NCBI GenBank assembly: GCA_947600025.1
Contig: CANQFY010000006.1
Coordinates: 1 to 44,900, forward strand
DNA length: 44,900 nt
Direction: 5' to 3'
Origin: an uncultured Oscillospiraceae bacterium
Lineage (GTDB): Bacteria > Bacillota > Clostridia > Oscillospirales > Oscillospiraceae
Shown: positions 22,891 to 31,122 of the stretch, in pieces
Layout: each line of letters starts with the position of its first letter
How positions within the stretch are numbered: the stretch's first letter is position 1
Translations under genes and position numbers: made by a program
Notes under the pieces: model-generated
What the model was told of the DNA's origin: nothing
The model's input: only the letters and a program-made list of their open reading frames with translations
Database searches by the model: none

Positions 22891-25023
22891 GTGACATTAT
22901 TTGACAGAGTATTCGGCGGGAACGACACCGTATACGCCCGCACCGAAAAAGCGGTGAACGAAGCCGTCGCGGCCTACGGCGAGGCGGAGAGCGTGTCCTT
23001 CCCCGGCACCGCATACAGCCTGCCCTGCTATTACGCCGTGGTGGGCGAGAAGATCGCCACCCTGGGCCAGATGAAGGCCGCTCTTTCCACCGTGAAGGCC
23101 ATGATGACCCGGGCTCCCCGGCTCCACGACGCCTTCCAGTCCGGCATTGCCTCGGCGCTGTGCGCCGAATTCCTGGAGGCCCTGAAGTACCTCCGGGGCG
23201 CCACCCCCTATGAGGCCCCCTGCTGCGGCCATTTGACCGACGCCTTTGTGCGGAACCTGGGCGTGCCCCTGGTCACTGGGGACATCCCCGGCGTGGCCGT
23301 GATCATCGGCGGCGCCGAGACCGCAGACGAGATGGTCAGTCTGGTCAAGAGCTACCAGGGCCAGGGCATGCTGGTCTCCGTCACCGGCGAGGGCATCCGC
23401 CAGTTGGCGGAAAAAGGCTACAAGACCGGCGAAAACGTCCGGGTGGTGCCTCTGGGCTATGAGACCCAGAGCGTGATCCATGTGGTCTCCGTGGCCCTGC
23501 GGGCTGCTTTGATCTTCGGCAACATCACCCCCGGCGATTTTAAGAGCCTGGCCAAGTACACCATGGACCGGGTCCGGGCCTTCGTCAACGCCTACAAGCC
23601 CCTGTCCGACGAGACCGTGGCCTATGGCGCCGGGGCCATCTGCCTGGGCTTCCCCGTGATTTCCAACGAGACGGAGAATATGTTCCGGGTGCCCAAGAGC
23701 CTGATCCAGCAGCTGGACACCTCCAAGTGGAACGCCACCTCCCTGGAGGCCCGGGACATCAAGCTGAAGATCACCGATATCGACATTCCCGTAGCATTTG
23801 CCTCCGCCTTTGAGGGCGAGATTATTCGCCGGGGCGATATGCAGGTGGAGGTGGACGGCTCCCGTGTGGACTGCTTCGAGCTGGTGGCCACCAAGGACGC
23901 CGCCGAGGTGGAGGACCACAAGATCACTGTTATCGGCCCCGAGCTGGACCAGATCCCCGTGGGCTCCAAGATCTCCCTGTCCTATACCGTGGACGTGGCC
24001 GGCAAGAATATGCAGCCGGACTTCGAGTCCGTCATGGAGCGGAAATTCCACAGCTACTTAAACTGCATCGAGGGCGTGATGCACACTGGCCAGCGGGATA
24101 TGATCCGGGTGCGGATCTCCAAGGCCGATTTCGAGGCGGGCTTCCGCTTCCACCACATTGGCGAGGTCCTCTACGCCAAGGTCAAGAGCGAATTTGACGC
24201 CGTGGTGGACAAGTGCCAGGTCACCATCATCGTGGACGCGGAGAAAAACGCGGAGCTCCGCCGCCACGCCAACGAGGTCTTCTCCAAGCGGGACGACCGG
24301 CTGAAATCCATGACCGACGAGTCCGTGCCGGTGTACTACACCTGCATCATGTGCCAGGCCTTCTCTCCCAGCCATGTGTGCATCGTTACGCCCGAGCGGC
24401 TGGGCCTGTGCGGCGCGGTGTCCTGGCTGGACGCCAAGGCCACCAACGAGCTGGATCCCACCGGCCCCTGCCAGGTGGTGCCCAAGGACCGCTGCATCGA
24501 CGAGAATCTGGGCCGCTACGAGGACGTGGACGAGGCTGTGAACAAGTACTCCCACGGCGCCCTGGAGCACGTCACCCTGTACTCCCTGTTCCAGGACCCC
24601 ATGACCAGCTGCGGCTGCTTCGAGTGCATCTGCGGCGTGGAGCCGGTGTCCATGGGCGTGGTGATCACCTGCCGGGAGCACGCGGGTATGACGCCTCTGG
24701 GTATGACCTTCTCCGAGATGGCCTCCATGACCGGCGGCGGCGTGCAGACCCCCGGCTTCATGGGCCATGGCAAGCAGTTCATCTCCTCCAAGAAGTTTTT
24801 GAAGGCCGAAGGCGGCCTGGGCCGGATCGTGTGGATGCCCAAGGAGCTGAAGGACGCGGTCCGGGAGCGGCTGGACGCCTCCGCCCTGGAGCTGTACGGT
24901 GTGGAAAACTTCACCGATATGGTGGCGGACGAATCCGTCTGCACCGACGACCCGGAGCAGCTGCTGAACTACCTTTCCGAGGTGGGCCACCCCGTTCTCG
25001 GCATGGAGCCCTTCGATATGTAA
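22891..25023 (+). CDS. acsB: CO-methylating acetyl-CoA synthase (ACS), full-length
   Basis: A 710-aa enzyme that joins CO, a methyl group and CoA to acetyl-CoA. The A-cluster ligands are all present: C485, C488, C497 and C507 (spacing C-x2-C-x8-C-x9-C) for the [4Fe-4S] cluster and proximal nickel, and C574-G-C576 for the distal nickel; the 67-residue gap between the groups equals that in the Moorella enzyme. The N-terminal CODH-docking domain (about 1-310) is present, as in bacterial AcsB and unlike archaeal CdhC. The start is GTG at 22891 after AGGAGG. The corrinoid protein and methyltransferase genes that usually follow are absent; a terminator comes next. Confidence 0.96.
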   Translation: MTLFDRVFGGNDTVYARTEKAVNEAVAAYGEAESVSFPGTAYSLPCYYAVVGEKIATLGQMKAALSTVKAMMTRAPRLHDAFQSGIASALCAEFLEALKYLRGATPYEAPCCGHLTDAFVRNLGVPLVTGDIPGVAVIIGGAETADEMVSLVKSYQGQGMLVSVTGEGIRQLAEKGYKTGENVRVVPLGYETQSVIHVVSVALRAALIFGNITPGDFKSLAKYTMDRVRAFVNAYKPLSDETVAYGAGAICLGFPVISNETENMFRVPKSLIQQLDTSKWNATSLEARDIKLKITDIDIPVAFASAFEGEIIRRGDMQVEVDGSRVDCFELVATKDAAEVEDHKITVIGPELDQIPVGSKISLSYTVDVAGKNMQPDFESVMERKFHSYLNCIEGVMHTGQRDMIRVRISKADFEAGFRFHHIGEVLYAKVKSEFDAVVDKCQVTIIVDAEKNAELRRHANEVFSKRDDRLKSMTDESVPVYYTCIMCQAFSPSHVCIVTPERLGLCGAVSWLDAKATNELDPTGPCQVVPKDRCIDENLGRYEDVDEAVNKYSHGALEHVTLYSLFQDPMTSCGCFECICGVEPVSMGVVITCREHAGMTPLGMTFSEMASMTGGGVQTPGFMGHGKQFISSKKFLKAEGGLGRIVWMPKELKDAVRERLDASALELYGVENFTDMVADESVCTDDPEQLLNYLSEVGHPVLGMEPFDM

Positions 25024-25049
25024 CCGAAGAGGTAAAGAACGTATAATAG

Positions 25050-25082
25050 AAACGGCGGCAAGGGCAATCCTTGCCGCCGTTT
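25050..25082 (+). terminator. Terminator of the cooS-cooC-acsB operon
   Basis: AAACGGCGGCAAGG pairs with CCTTGCCGCCGTTT (14 bp) around a 5-base loop, followed by TTTCGCGTTTT. It ends the operon 27 bases after acsB, so no further pathway gene belongs to this transcript. Confidence 0.85.
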
Positions 25083-25141
25083 CGCGTTTTCTATTGCATA
25101 AAGCCCGGTTCCGGCCTGATGGTGCGGCTTTCCGGATGAAG

Positions 25142-25897
25142 CTACAATAGGGCGGCGCTGTCCGGGTCCAGGTAGAGAATGGCGTCGCCGTGCCGCCGGA
25201 GGGCGGATGCGGGACACGCTTCTGAAACCGGACCGTAAAGGGTATTGCGCACCGCCTGGGCTTTGGTAGATGCCGGTACCACACAGAACAGCCGTTTGCC
25301 CCCCATCAGAGCCGGCACCGTCAGAGTCAGGGCGTGGGTAGGCACCTGGGAAAGGGCCGCGAAGCAGCCGTCGTTGACCTGCTGCTGGCGGCAGACCGGG
25401 TCCAGGGCTACCTTCTTCACCAGCGCCGGGTCGGAAAAATCCGCCACCGGCGGGTCGTTGAAGGCCACATGGCCGTTTTCCCCAATGCCCAGGCACACGA
25501 TGTCCGTGGGATATCGCGCCAAGAGGGCGGCGTAGCGGGCGCACTCCGCCTCCGGGTCACCGCCACCACGGAGATAGTGGACCTCTTTAAACGGCGCCTT
25601 GTCAAAAAGCGCCCTGCGGAGGAAATTGCCGAAGCCCTGGGGCGCGTCCGGGGCCAGGCCGATGTACTCGTCCATGTGGAAGGCCCGGATCCGGGTGAAA
25701 TCCACGGTTTTGTCCGCCGCCAGGGCCGCCAACACCTCGTTTTGGGAGGGGGCGGCGGCGAAAATCATGTTGCAGCAGTCCTTTTCCGCCAGCACCTGGC
25801 GGATGGCGGCGGCAATATCCCGGGCGGCCGCCGCGCCCATTTCCGCCCGAGTGTCGAAGATCTCCACCCGGAGCAAATCGAATAATAATTCTTTCAT
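25142..25897 (-). CDS. nagB: Glucosamine-6-phosphate deaminase
   Basis: A 251-aa cytoplasmic isomerase/deaminase that converts glucosamine 6-phosphate to fructose 6-phosphate and ammonia. Active-site elements are FHMDEY (Asp76, ring-opening base), GIGENGHVAFNDPP (His143) and VPASTKAQAVRN. The usual allosteric C-terminal part is short, as in Bacillota NagB. ATG 25897 follows AGGAG, which overlaps the nagA stop nine bases upstream. It is the last gene of the leftward arm of the amino-sugar locus. Confidence 0.93.
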   Translation of the reverse strand: MKELLFDLLRVEIFDTRAEMGAAAARDIAAAIRQVLAEKDCCNMIFAAAPSQNEVLAALAADKTVDFTRIRAFHMDEYIGLAPDAPQGFGNFLRRALFDKAPFKEVHYLRGGGDPEAECARYAALLARYPTDIVCLGIGENGHVAFNDPPVADFSDPALVKKVALDPVCRQQQVNDGCFAALSQVPTHALTLTVPALMGGKRLFCVVPASTKAQAVRNTLYGPVSEACPASALRRHGDAILYLDPDSAALL

Positions 25898-25906
25898 TTC
25901 TTTCTC

Positions 25907-27079
25907 CTAGCTTTCATAGCGCTCTACGCCGTCCGTCCACACCCGCCGGATGCGGATGTCCGCGTCAAAGAGGACCAGATCCGCCTTCCTCCCGGGGGCC
26001 ACGGTGCCGGTCACATCCTGCCTGCCGATCACCCGGGCGGGGGTCTGGGTCATCATTTCCACAGCCTCGGGTAACGTGGCTCCCGCCAGCCGCACCATAT
26101 TCCGCACCAGCCGGTCGGCGGTGCAGACAGAGCCGGCGAAGGCGGTCCGGTCCGGCATTTTGGCCACTCCGTCCTCAATGATCACCCGCTGGCCCTGGGA
26201 CAGGCTGCCCAAAATGCTCTCCCCCTGGGTCTGGCCGGCGGCCCGCATGGCGTCGGTGACCAGGCACAGTCGTTTGGGGCCGATAAAGCGGTAGGCCATT
26301 TGCAGCAGCTCCGGGGGCAGGTGGCACCCGTCGGCGATGATCTCGCTGGTGAGCTGGGGCAGCACATAGGCCGCCTCCACCACGCCGCCCCGGCGGAAGC
26401 CCCCCTGCCGGGTGATGGTGGAGCAGCCGGAATAGAGGTGGGTCACATGGGTGTACCCCGCCTCCACCGCCGACACCACCTGGGAATAGGTGGCGTCGCT
26501 GTGGCCGATGGCGGCGGTGATGCCCCTGCGTTTCAGCTCCCGGCCCAAGTCCAACGCCCCGGGCAGCTCCGGGGCCAGGGACCAGCGGAGAATGTCCGGG
26601 CAGCGCTTCAAAATTTCGGCGCACTCCTGGGGGTCCGGATCTCGGAGCTGGCTGGGGTCCTGGGCCCCCGCCTGGGCGGGGGAAAAGTAGGGCCCCTCCA
26701 GGTGCAGCCCCAACATTCTGGCCCCGTCTTTCAGATCCGAACGGCAGCGGTAGAAAATGTCGAAGGCGCTCAGCAGCTCCTCCCGGGTGGCGGACAGGGT
26801 GGTGGGGGTGATGCAGGTGGTGCCATGGCGCAGATGGAGGGCCGCGGCGGTCCGCCAGGCCTCCTCGGTGCCGTCCATGAAGTCGGCTCCGCCGCCGCCG
26901 TGGAGGTGAATGTCGATAAATCCGTGGGACAGGTACAGCCCCTCCCCGTCGACGCCGGGCAGGGCCGGGTCCGCCGTGCCATGGGGGAGAACAGCCTCGA
27001 TCCGATCGCCGTCGATGATGATATCCCGGGGCTGGATGTCCCCCTGGACCAGCAGCACGTCCCGAATTACATGGCGCAT
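25907..27079 (-). CDS. nagA: N-acetylglucosamine-6-phosphate deacetylase
   Basis: A 390-aa amidohydrolase that removes acetate from GlcNAc 6-phosphate. The metal motif HLH (H58, H60) is in GFIDIHLHGG; EGPYFSPAQAGAQ supplies the Glu ligand, AIGHSDATY and VTHLYS the other His residues, and LVTDAM the catalytic Asp. The usual THLFNAM reads THLYSGCS, a minor variation. ATG 27079 has GGAGG seven bases upstream; the frame continuing to 27307 is the shadow of the next gene. It overlaps the TIM-barrel gene by 13 bases. Confidence 0.94.
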   Translation of the reverse strand: MRHVIRDVLLVQGDIQPRDIIIDGDRIEAVLPHGTADPALPGVDGEGLYLSHGFIDIHLHGGGGADFMDGTEEAWRTAAALHLRHGTTCITPTTLSATREELLSAFDIFYRCRSDLKDGARMLGLHLEGPYFSPAQAGAQDPSQLRDPDPQECAEILKRCPDILRWSLAPELPGALDLGRELKRRGITAAIGHSDATYSQVVSAVEAGYTHVTHLYSGCSTITRQGGFRRGGVVEAAYVLPQLTSEIIADGCHLPPELLQMAYRFIGPKRLCLVTDAMRAAGQTQGESILGSLSQGQRVIIEDGVAKMPDRTAFAGSVCTADRLVRNMVRLAGATLPEAVEMMTQTPARVIGRQDVTGTVAPGRKADLVLFDADIRIRRVWTDGVERYES

Positions 27080-27930
27080 GGCGCTCCCTCCTCCAGTAGC
27101 TTCCGTAGAGCATGGGCGCTTTCCACAGTGGCGGCCATGCCCCCCTGGGAGAAGACCGCGCCGCCGGGCTGGCGCATCAGCGCCTCGCTGATCCCGGCGC
27201 CCACCCGGTAGTGGGTCTCTAGGGACAGATAGCCCTCGTAGCCGTCCCGCCGGAGGGCGGCGAGCAGGCCGGGATAGTCCACCCAGCCCGTGCCGATCTT
27301 CACACATTCCGGCTCCCTGGCGGCATTCAGCAGGGCGTCCTTGATGTGGACGTGGGCCAGCCAGGGCTTTACCGCCAGATACCCCTCCGGGTAGGGCCGC
27401 TCCCGGCCCGGGTCGTATAGATCGTTGCCGGGGTCGTAGATGGCCCCAAATTCCGGGGCGTCCAGCCGGGCCAAAAGGGCCCCCAGGGCGGCGTGATTGG
27501 GGGTGTTGACGCTGGGATCGGCCTCCAAAAGGAGCCGCTTGCCCCGCTCTCTCAAAATTTCCCCGGCGGGGCCGAAGGCGTCCAGAATTTCATCCGTTAC
27601 CGCCGGCGCGCCCTGGGCGAAAAAGGCAAAGCCCCGAATATTTCCGCAGCCCAGTTCCTCCGCCCCGTCGCAGAGGCGCTTGAGCTTGTCCAGCTCTCCC
27701 GGCGCCTCCGCCAGGGGGCACTTATAAAAGGAGCTTGCCAGGTCGCAGACTGCCAGCCCTTCCCCGTCCAGGAGCCGCCGGTATTCCCGGAGCCGCCGAA
27801 TGGGGATCTGGTCGATGCGGGTGTCCTCCACACTGCGCAGCTCTACCCCGGAAAAGCCCAGCTTTTTCGCCAGTTCCACCGCCTGGCGCAGGTCCTGGGT
27901 GGCCTCGTCGGTAATGTAGGCAAGTCTCAT
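27067..27930 (-). CDS. Sugar phosphate isomerase/epimerase-like TIM-barrel protein
   Basis: A 287-aa protein of the AP-endonuclease-2 fold (xylose isomerase-like TIM barrel). Signatures are LGFSGVELRS near the N-terminus, LLLEADPS with the metal-binding Glu, FGAIYDPGNDLYD, HVHIKD with the His/Asp pair, and YLSLETH near the end. Relatives are hexose epimerases, inosose dehydratases and 3-keto-glycoside eliminases; the substrate is not determined here. It is coupled to the upstream Gfo gene by a 4-base ATGA overlap, a pairing often seen where a Gfo enzyme makes a keto sugar and this fold acts on it. Confidence 0.85.
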   Translation of the reverse strand: MRLAYITDEATQDLRQAVELAKKLGFSGVELRSVEDTRIDQIPIRRLREYRRLLDGEGLAVCDLASSFYKCPLAEAPGELDKLKRLCDGAEELGCGNIRGFAFFAQGAPAVTDEILDAFGPAGEILRERGKRLLLEADPSVNTPNHAALGALLARLDAPEFGAIYDPGNDLYDPGRERPYPEGYLAVKPWLAHVHIKDALLNAAREPECVKIGTGWVDYPGLLAALRRDGYEGYLSLETHYRVGAGISEALMRQPGGAVFSQGGMAATVESAHALRKLLEEGAPCAM

Positions 27931-28961
27931 TGGAATTTCACCGGCAGGCCCGTTTTGGTGGACTCATAGACGGCGCAGATGACCTTCACCGCCAGGGCCG
28001 CCTCCTCGGGAGGCAGCATAGGGGCCCGGTCGTCCCGGACCGCCTGGGCGATGTCCCGCAGCAGGCAGATGTGGCCGTAGATCCCGATGTCGATGGGATT
28101 TTTCGCGCCGCCCACCACATCGGAGCCCAAATCGGGCCGGGGCGGGGCGCTCTCCTGGTCGATAAAGTTCCAGGCAATGATGTGCTGATCGTCGAAGCTG
28201 ACGGTGCCCTTCTCCCCGTAGACGGTAAAGGTGCTGGAATAGCCGGGGTAGGCGGTGGTGGCCCCTTCGATGACGCACAGTGCCCCGTCCTTCATTCGGA
28301 TCAGGGCGGCGGCGGTGTCCTCCACGGGAATGTCCCGGCAGAGGGTGGCGGCCTTGCCGTAGAGGGTGTCGATCTGCCCGCCCAGCATCCACAAAATCAG
28401 ATCAATGCCGTGAACGCCCTGATTCATCAGAGCGCCGCCACCGTCCAAGTCCCAGGTGCCCCGCCAGCCGGCGCTGTTGTAGTACGCCTGGTCCCGGTAG
28501 TAGTTGAGCCGGGCCTCGGCCATGCAGATCCGGCCCAGGTCCCCCTTGGCGATCAGGTCCTTCAGCGCGATGGCCACGGGCATCAGCCGCCGCTGGAAGA
28601 TACACTGCATCTTCACGCCGCACGCCCGGACCACCCGGATGACCTCCTCAATTTTTTCCGGGGTGATCTCCATAGGCTTTTCGCAGACGATGGCCTTTCC
28701 CGCCCGGGCGGCGTCCATCACCACCTGGCCGTGAAGACCGCTGGGAACGCAGACGCAGACAATGTTGATATCCGGGTTGGCCAGCATGGCATGGTAGTCC
28801 GGGTAGACCTTTTTCACACCGTGGTCCCGGGCGTAGGCCTCGGCCTTTTTCTGGTCCACGTCGCAGCAGCCGTAGAGGCAGCAGCCCTCGTTTGCCAGCT
28901 GCTTCAGGGCGCTGGCGTGGGTAAAGGCGATAACGCCGCACCCGATGATGCCAAAATTCAT
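27927..28961 (-). CDS. Gfo/Idh/MocA-family oxidoreductase (paralogue A)
   Basis: A 344-aa NAD(P)-dependent sugar dehydrogenase-like protein. The Rossmann loop is GIIGCGVIA, the EKP motif is at residues 94-96, and the catalytic GVHGIDL segment follows DGGGALMNQ. It closely resembles the gene at 32387-33424: EKP at the same residue numbers and the same YYNS...WRGT, DGGGALMNQG and VEDT blocks. ATG 28961 follows AAGGAGG with an 8-base gap; the frame to 29003 lacks a ribosome binding site. A stem GGCGGA/TCCGCC (28978-28992) lies just upstream of that site. First gene of the leftward arm ending in nagB. Confidence 0.88.
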   Translation of the reverse strand: MNFGIIGCGVIAFTHASALKQLANEGCCLYGCCDVDQKKAEAYARDHGVKKVYPDYHAMLANPDINIVCVCVPSGLHGQVVMDAARAGKAIVCEKPMEITPEKIEEVIRVVRACGVKMQCIFQRRLMPVAIALKDLIAKGDLGRICMAEARLNYYRDQAYYNSAGWRGTWDLDGGGALMNQGVHGIDLILWMLGGQIDTLYGKAATLCRDIPVEDTAAALIRMKDGALCVIEGATTAYPGYSSTFTVYGEKGTVSFDDQHIIAWNFIDQESAPPRPDLGSDVVGGAKNPIDIGIYGHICLLRDIAQAVRDDRAPMLPPEEAALAVKVICAVYESTKTGLPVKFQ

Positions 28962-28977
28962 AGATTTATCCTCCTTG

Positions 28978-28992
28978 GGCGGAAAATCCGCC
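28978..28992 (-). repeat. Small hairpin next to a ribosome binding site
   Basis: GGCGGA and TCCGCC form a 6-bp stem with a 3-base loop ending four bases before the AAGGAGG of the Gfo gene. It could modulate translation or mark an RNA processing site after the AraC gene. Confidence 0.35.
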
Positions 28993-29011
28993 AAAATAAC
29001 CATGAAAAGTT

Positions 29012-29045
29012 CCCCGCCCCGGGCCGGGTGCGGTAGGGGGCGGGG
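29012..29045 (-). terminator. Hairpin after the AraC regulator gene
   Basis: CCCCGCCCC (29012-29020) pairs with GGGGCGGGG (29037-29045), nine base pairs, four bases after the regulator stop; the minus strand continues AACTTTTC. It should reduce read-through from the regulator into the Gfo-nagB genes. Confidence 0.55.
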
Positions 29046-29049
29046 GAGA

Positions 29050-29922
29050 TCACTTCTTTTCCGTATGCAGCACCGGCTCCGGCAGACCGATGGGCTGGCG
29101 GTAGGTGTAGAACCGGGAGCTGGAATACCGCTGGCGGTACTCTACCGGGGAGACCTGCTCGTGGTTCTTGAAATAACGGCTGAAATAGTGCAGACTCTGG
29201 AAGCCCACCATCTCCGAGATCTCGCTGATGTTGGAGTTGGTGGTGAGCAGCAGTTCCTTGGCCTTGCCCAGGCGGACCTGGTTGATATACTTGTTGGGGG
29301 TGGTGTTCAGGGTCTGCTTGAAGGCCAGGATCAGGGTGCTCTTGCTCACGCTGGCCACCTTGGCCAGATCCTCCAAGGTGATGGGGGTAATGTAGTTTTC
29401 CTGAATGTATCGGATCACCGCCGCCATGTCCACCCCGGTGGTACGGCCCGTGGGCAGCTCCTGAAGCTGATCCGGCCTGGGAAGACCCGTCTGAGGCCGC
29501 TGGGACCGCAGCAGAAGCACCAGCGTCAGCCCGAAATAGTAGCAGACGCAGTTGTAGCTGTATGGAGCGGCCTGGGCGCTCTCCCGCAGAATGTGGTCAA
29601 AGTAATACTGAAACCTGCCGAAGTCCACATCCAGAACGGCAGGGAGCCGGTTCAGATCCCGGGCCAGCTGCTCATCGGCTACGGTGAATTTAATGTCCAT
29701 GAGCTGCGGCTGGGGGTCCTGTTCTTCACGAATGATAGAATGGATGGTGTGGGGGCGGATCAACAGGACCTGCCGGTCCTGCATTTGGATGGTTTCCTCG
29801 CCGAGGGTGATCCGTCCGCCGCTCTTCAGCACCGCTATGATTTGATAATAACTGTGGCTATGGAGCTCGTTTTCCCAGTATTGGAAGTACTTGCCCGACC
29901 ATAACACGCTGAATTCGTACAC
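29050..29922 (-). CDS. AraC-family transcriptional regulator
   Basis: A 290-aa regulator. The N-terminal cupin (about residues 15-75; HSHSYYQIIAVL, then VLLIRPHTIHSI) should bind the effector, probably a sugar; the C-terminal double HTH (about 175-275) reads ITLEDLAKVASVSKSTLILAF and ISEISEMVGFQSLHYFSRYF. The start is taken as GTG 29922 because AAAGGAAG lies eight bases before it; ATG 29958 sits only five bases from the -10 box and has no ribosome binding site. It lies between two divergent arms of the amino-sugar locus and is probably their activator. Confidence 0.9.
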   Translation of the reverse strand: MYEFSVLWSGKYFQYWENELHSHSYYQIIAVLKSGGRITLGEETIQMQDRQVLLIRPHTIHSIIREEQDPQPQLMDIKFTVADEQLARDLNRLPAVLDVDFGRFQYYFDHILRESAQAAPYSYNCVCYYFGLTLVLLLRSQRPQTGLPRPDQLQELPTGRTTGVDMAAVIRYIQENYITPITLEDLAKVASVSKSTLILAFKQTLNTTPNKYINQVRLGKAKELLLTTNSNISEISEMVGFQSLHYFSRYFKNHEQVSPVEYRQRYSSSRFYTYRQPIGLPEPVLHTEKK

Positions 29923-29962
29923 AATCGACGCTTCCTTTCCAAGCCTAGAATCCTGCATTTTT

Positions 29963-29991
29963 AGTATAGCACAAAGATTCTATTTTGTAAA
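29963..29991 (-). promoter_or_regulatory. Promoter of the AraC regulator gene
   Basis: Minus-strand TTTACA (29986-29991), 17-base spacer, TATACT (29963-29968). Transcription would start near 29956, which rules out the ATG at 29958. Confidence 0.75.
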
Positions 29992-30055
29992 CTACTTCCA
30001 AGAAAAAAGATTTATAATAAACTTGATATGTGCAAATTGCGAAAAATTATGGACA

Positions 30056-30084
30056 AAGACATTTGCCCACGGATGTGTTATACT
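30056..30084 (+). promoter_or_regulatory. Promoter of the rightward amino-sugar arm
   Basis: AAGACA (30056-30061, four of six), 17-base spacer, TATACT (30079-30084) with a TGT extension. The weak -35 fits an activator-dependent promoter. Confidence 0.6.
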
Positions 30085-30087
30085 ACG

Positions 30088-30111
30088 CATACACAATAGC
30101 CGTATTGTATG
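30088..30111 (+). repeat. Dyad over the transcription start of the rightward arm
   Basis: CATACACAATA and TATTGTATG are inverted copies (one has two extra bases) separated by GCCG, covering the predicted start at about 30091. It could be an operator or a leader stem. Confidence 0.4.
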
Positions 30112-30137
30112 TACGGTGAGAAAATGAGGAGGAGCCC

Positions 30138-31121
30138 ATGAAAATCGCCATGCTTTTGGACCAGGTCGTCTACCCGAAGGTTATCCACCCCCAGACCCAG
30201 GCGCAATTTCAGGCAATGGCGGAGCTGTCCGTAAACCAAACAAAGGAAAATGAAATTGAAAACGCCGCCCGTCTGATCAAGGACGCCGACTTCGCTGTTA
30301 CCAGTTGGGGAAGCCCCGCCATGACGGCGCGGCTGCTGGACCAGGCCCCCAACCTCAAGCTCATCGCCCACGCCGCCGGCAGTGTCAAGAGCATCGTCAC
30401 TGACGAGATGTATCGCCGGGGCGTAAGGATCGTATCCGCGGCCAAGGTTCTCAGCACCGGGGTGTCCGAGACCGCCCTGGGGCTGACCATCGCCAGCGCC
30501 AAGAATCTGTTTGCCCTCAACGAAGACACCCACCGAGGCGGCTGGAGCCACGACGGCGTCACGGAGATGTACGGCATCACCGTGGGCATCATCGGCTTTG
30601 GCCTGGCGGGGAAGCACTATGCCGAGCTGCTCCGGCCCTTCAGCGTGGAGGTCATCGCCTATGACCCCCTGGTGGGGGCGGAGGCCATGGTGGCCGTGGG
30701 AGCGCGGAAGGCGGAGCTGGAGGAGGTCTTTACCAGCAGCGACATTCTCAGCCTCCACGCCCCCCAGCTGGACAGCACCTACCACATGGTGGACCGGGAC
30801 CGGTTGGAGCGTATGAAGCCCGGCGCCATCCTGATTAACACCGCCCGGGGCAGCCTGGTGGACGAGGCCGCGCTGGCGGACTATTTGGCCGCCGGAAAAC
30901 TGAAGTACGCCTGCCTGGACGTGACGGACCCGGAGCCGCCCGCCCAGGACAGTCCCCTGCGCCGTCTGCCCAATTGCATCCTGACCCCCCATTTGGCGGG
31001 GCAGGCCAACAATGGCCTGATGAAGCTGGGGGATTTCTGCCTGGAACAGATCCGAAACTATCTTTCCGGCCGCCCGCTGGAGGGCGAGGTTCGGCAGGAA
31101 ATGCTCTCCACCATCGCCTGA
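30138..31121 (+). CDS. D-isomer-specific 2-hydroxyacid dehydrogenase family protein
   Basis: A 327-aa NAD-dependent dehydrogenase of the phosphoglycerate/glyoxylate reductase type. The NAD-binding GFGLAG is at residues 153-158, and the catalytic triad is R237 (NTARGSLVDE), E266 (DPEPP) and H285 (LTPHLAG). The missing ACT domain argues against serine biosynthesis. In this locus it may reduce or oxidise a 2-keto or 2-hydroxy sugar acid. ATG 30138 has AGGAGG with a 5-base gap. First gene of the rightward operon; the next gene begins one base after its stop. Confidence 0.88.
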   Translation: MKIAMLLDQVVYPKVIHPQTQAQFQAMAELSVNQTKENEIENAARLIKDADFAVTSWGSPAMTARLLDQAPNLKLIAHAAGSVKSIVTDEMYRRGVRIVSAAKVLSTGVSETALGLTIASAKNLFALNEDTHRGGWSHDGVTEMYGITVGIIGFGLAGKHYAELLRPFSVEVIAYDPLVGAEAMVAVGARKAELEEVFTSSDILSLHAPQLDSTYHMVDRDRLERMKPGAILINTARGSLVDEAALADYLAAGKLKYACLDVTDPEPPAQDSPLRRLPNCILTPHLAGQANNGLMKLGDFCLEQIRNYLSGRPLEGEVRQEMLSTIA

Positions 31122-31122
31122 C

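Noticed and set aside
29922-29958. ATG at 29958 as the AraC start
   Set aside because: It lies about five bases from the -10 box with no ribosome binding site, whereas GTG 29922 has AAAGGAAG at eight bases.
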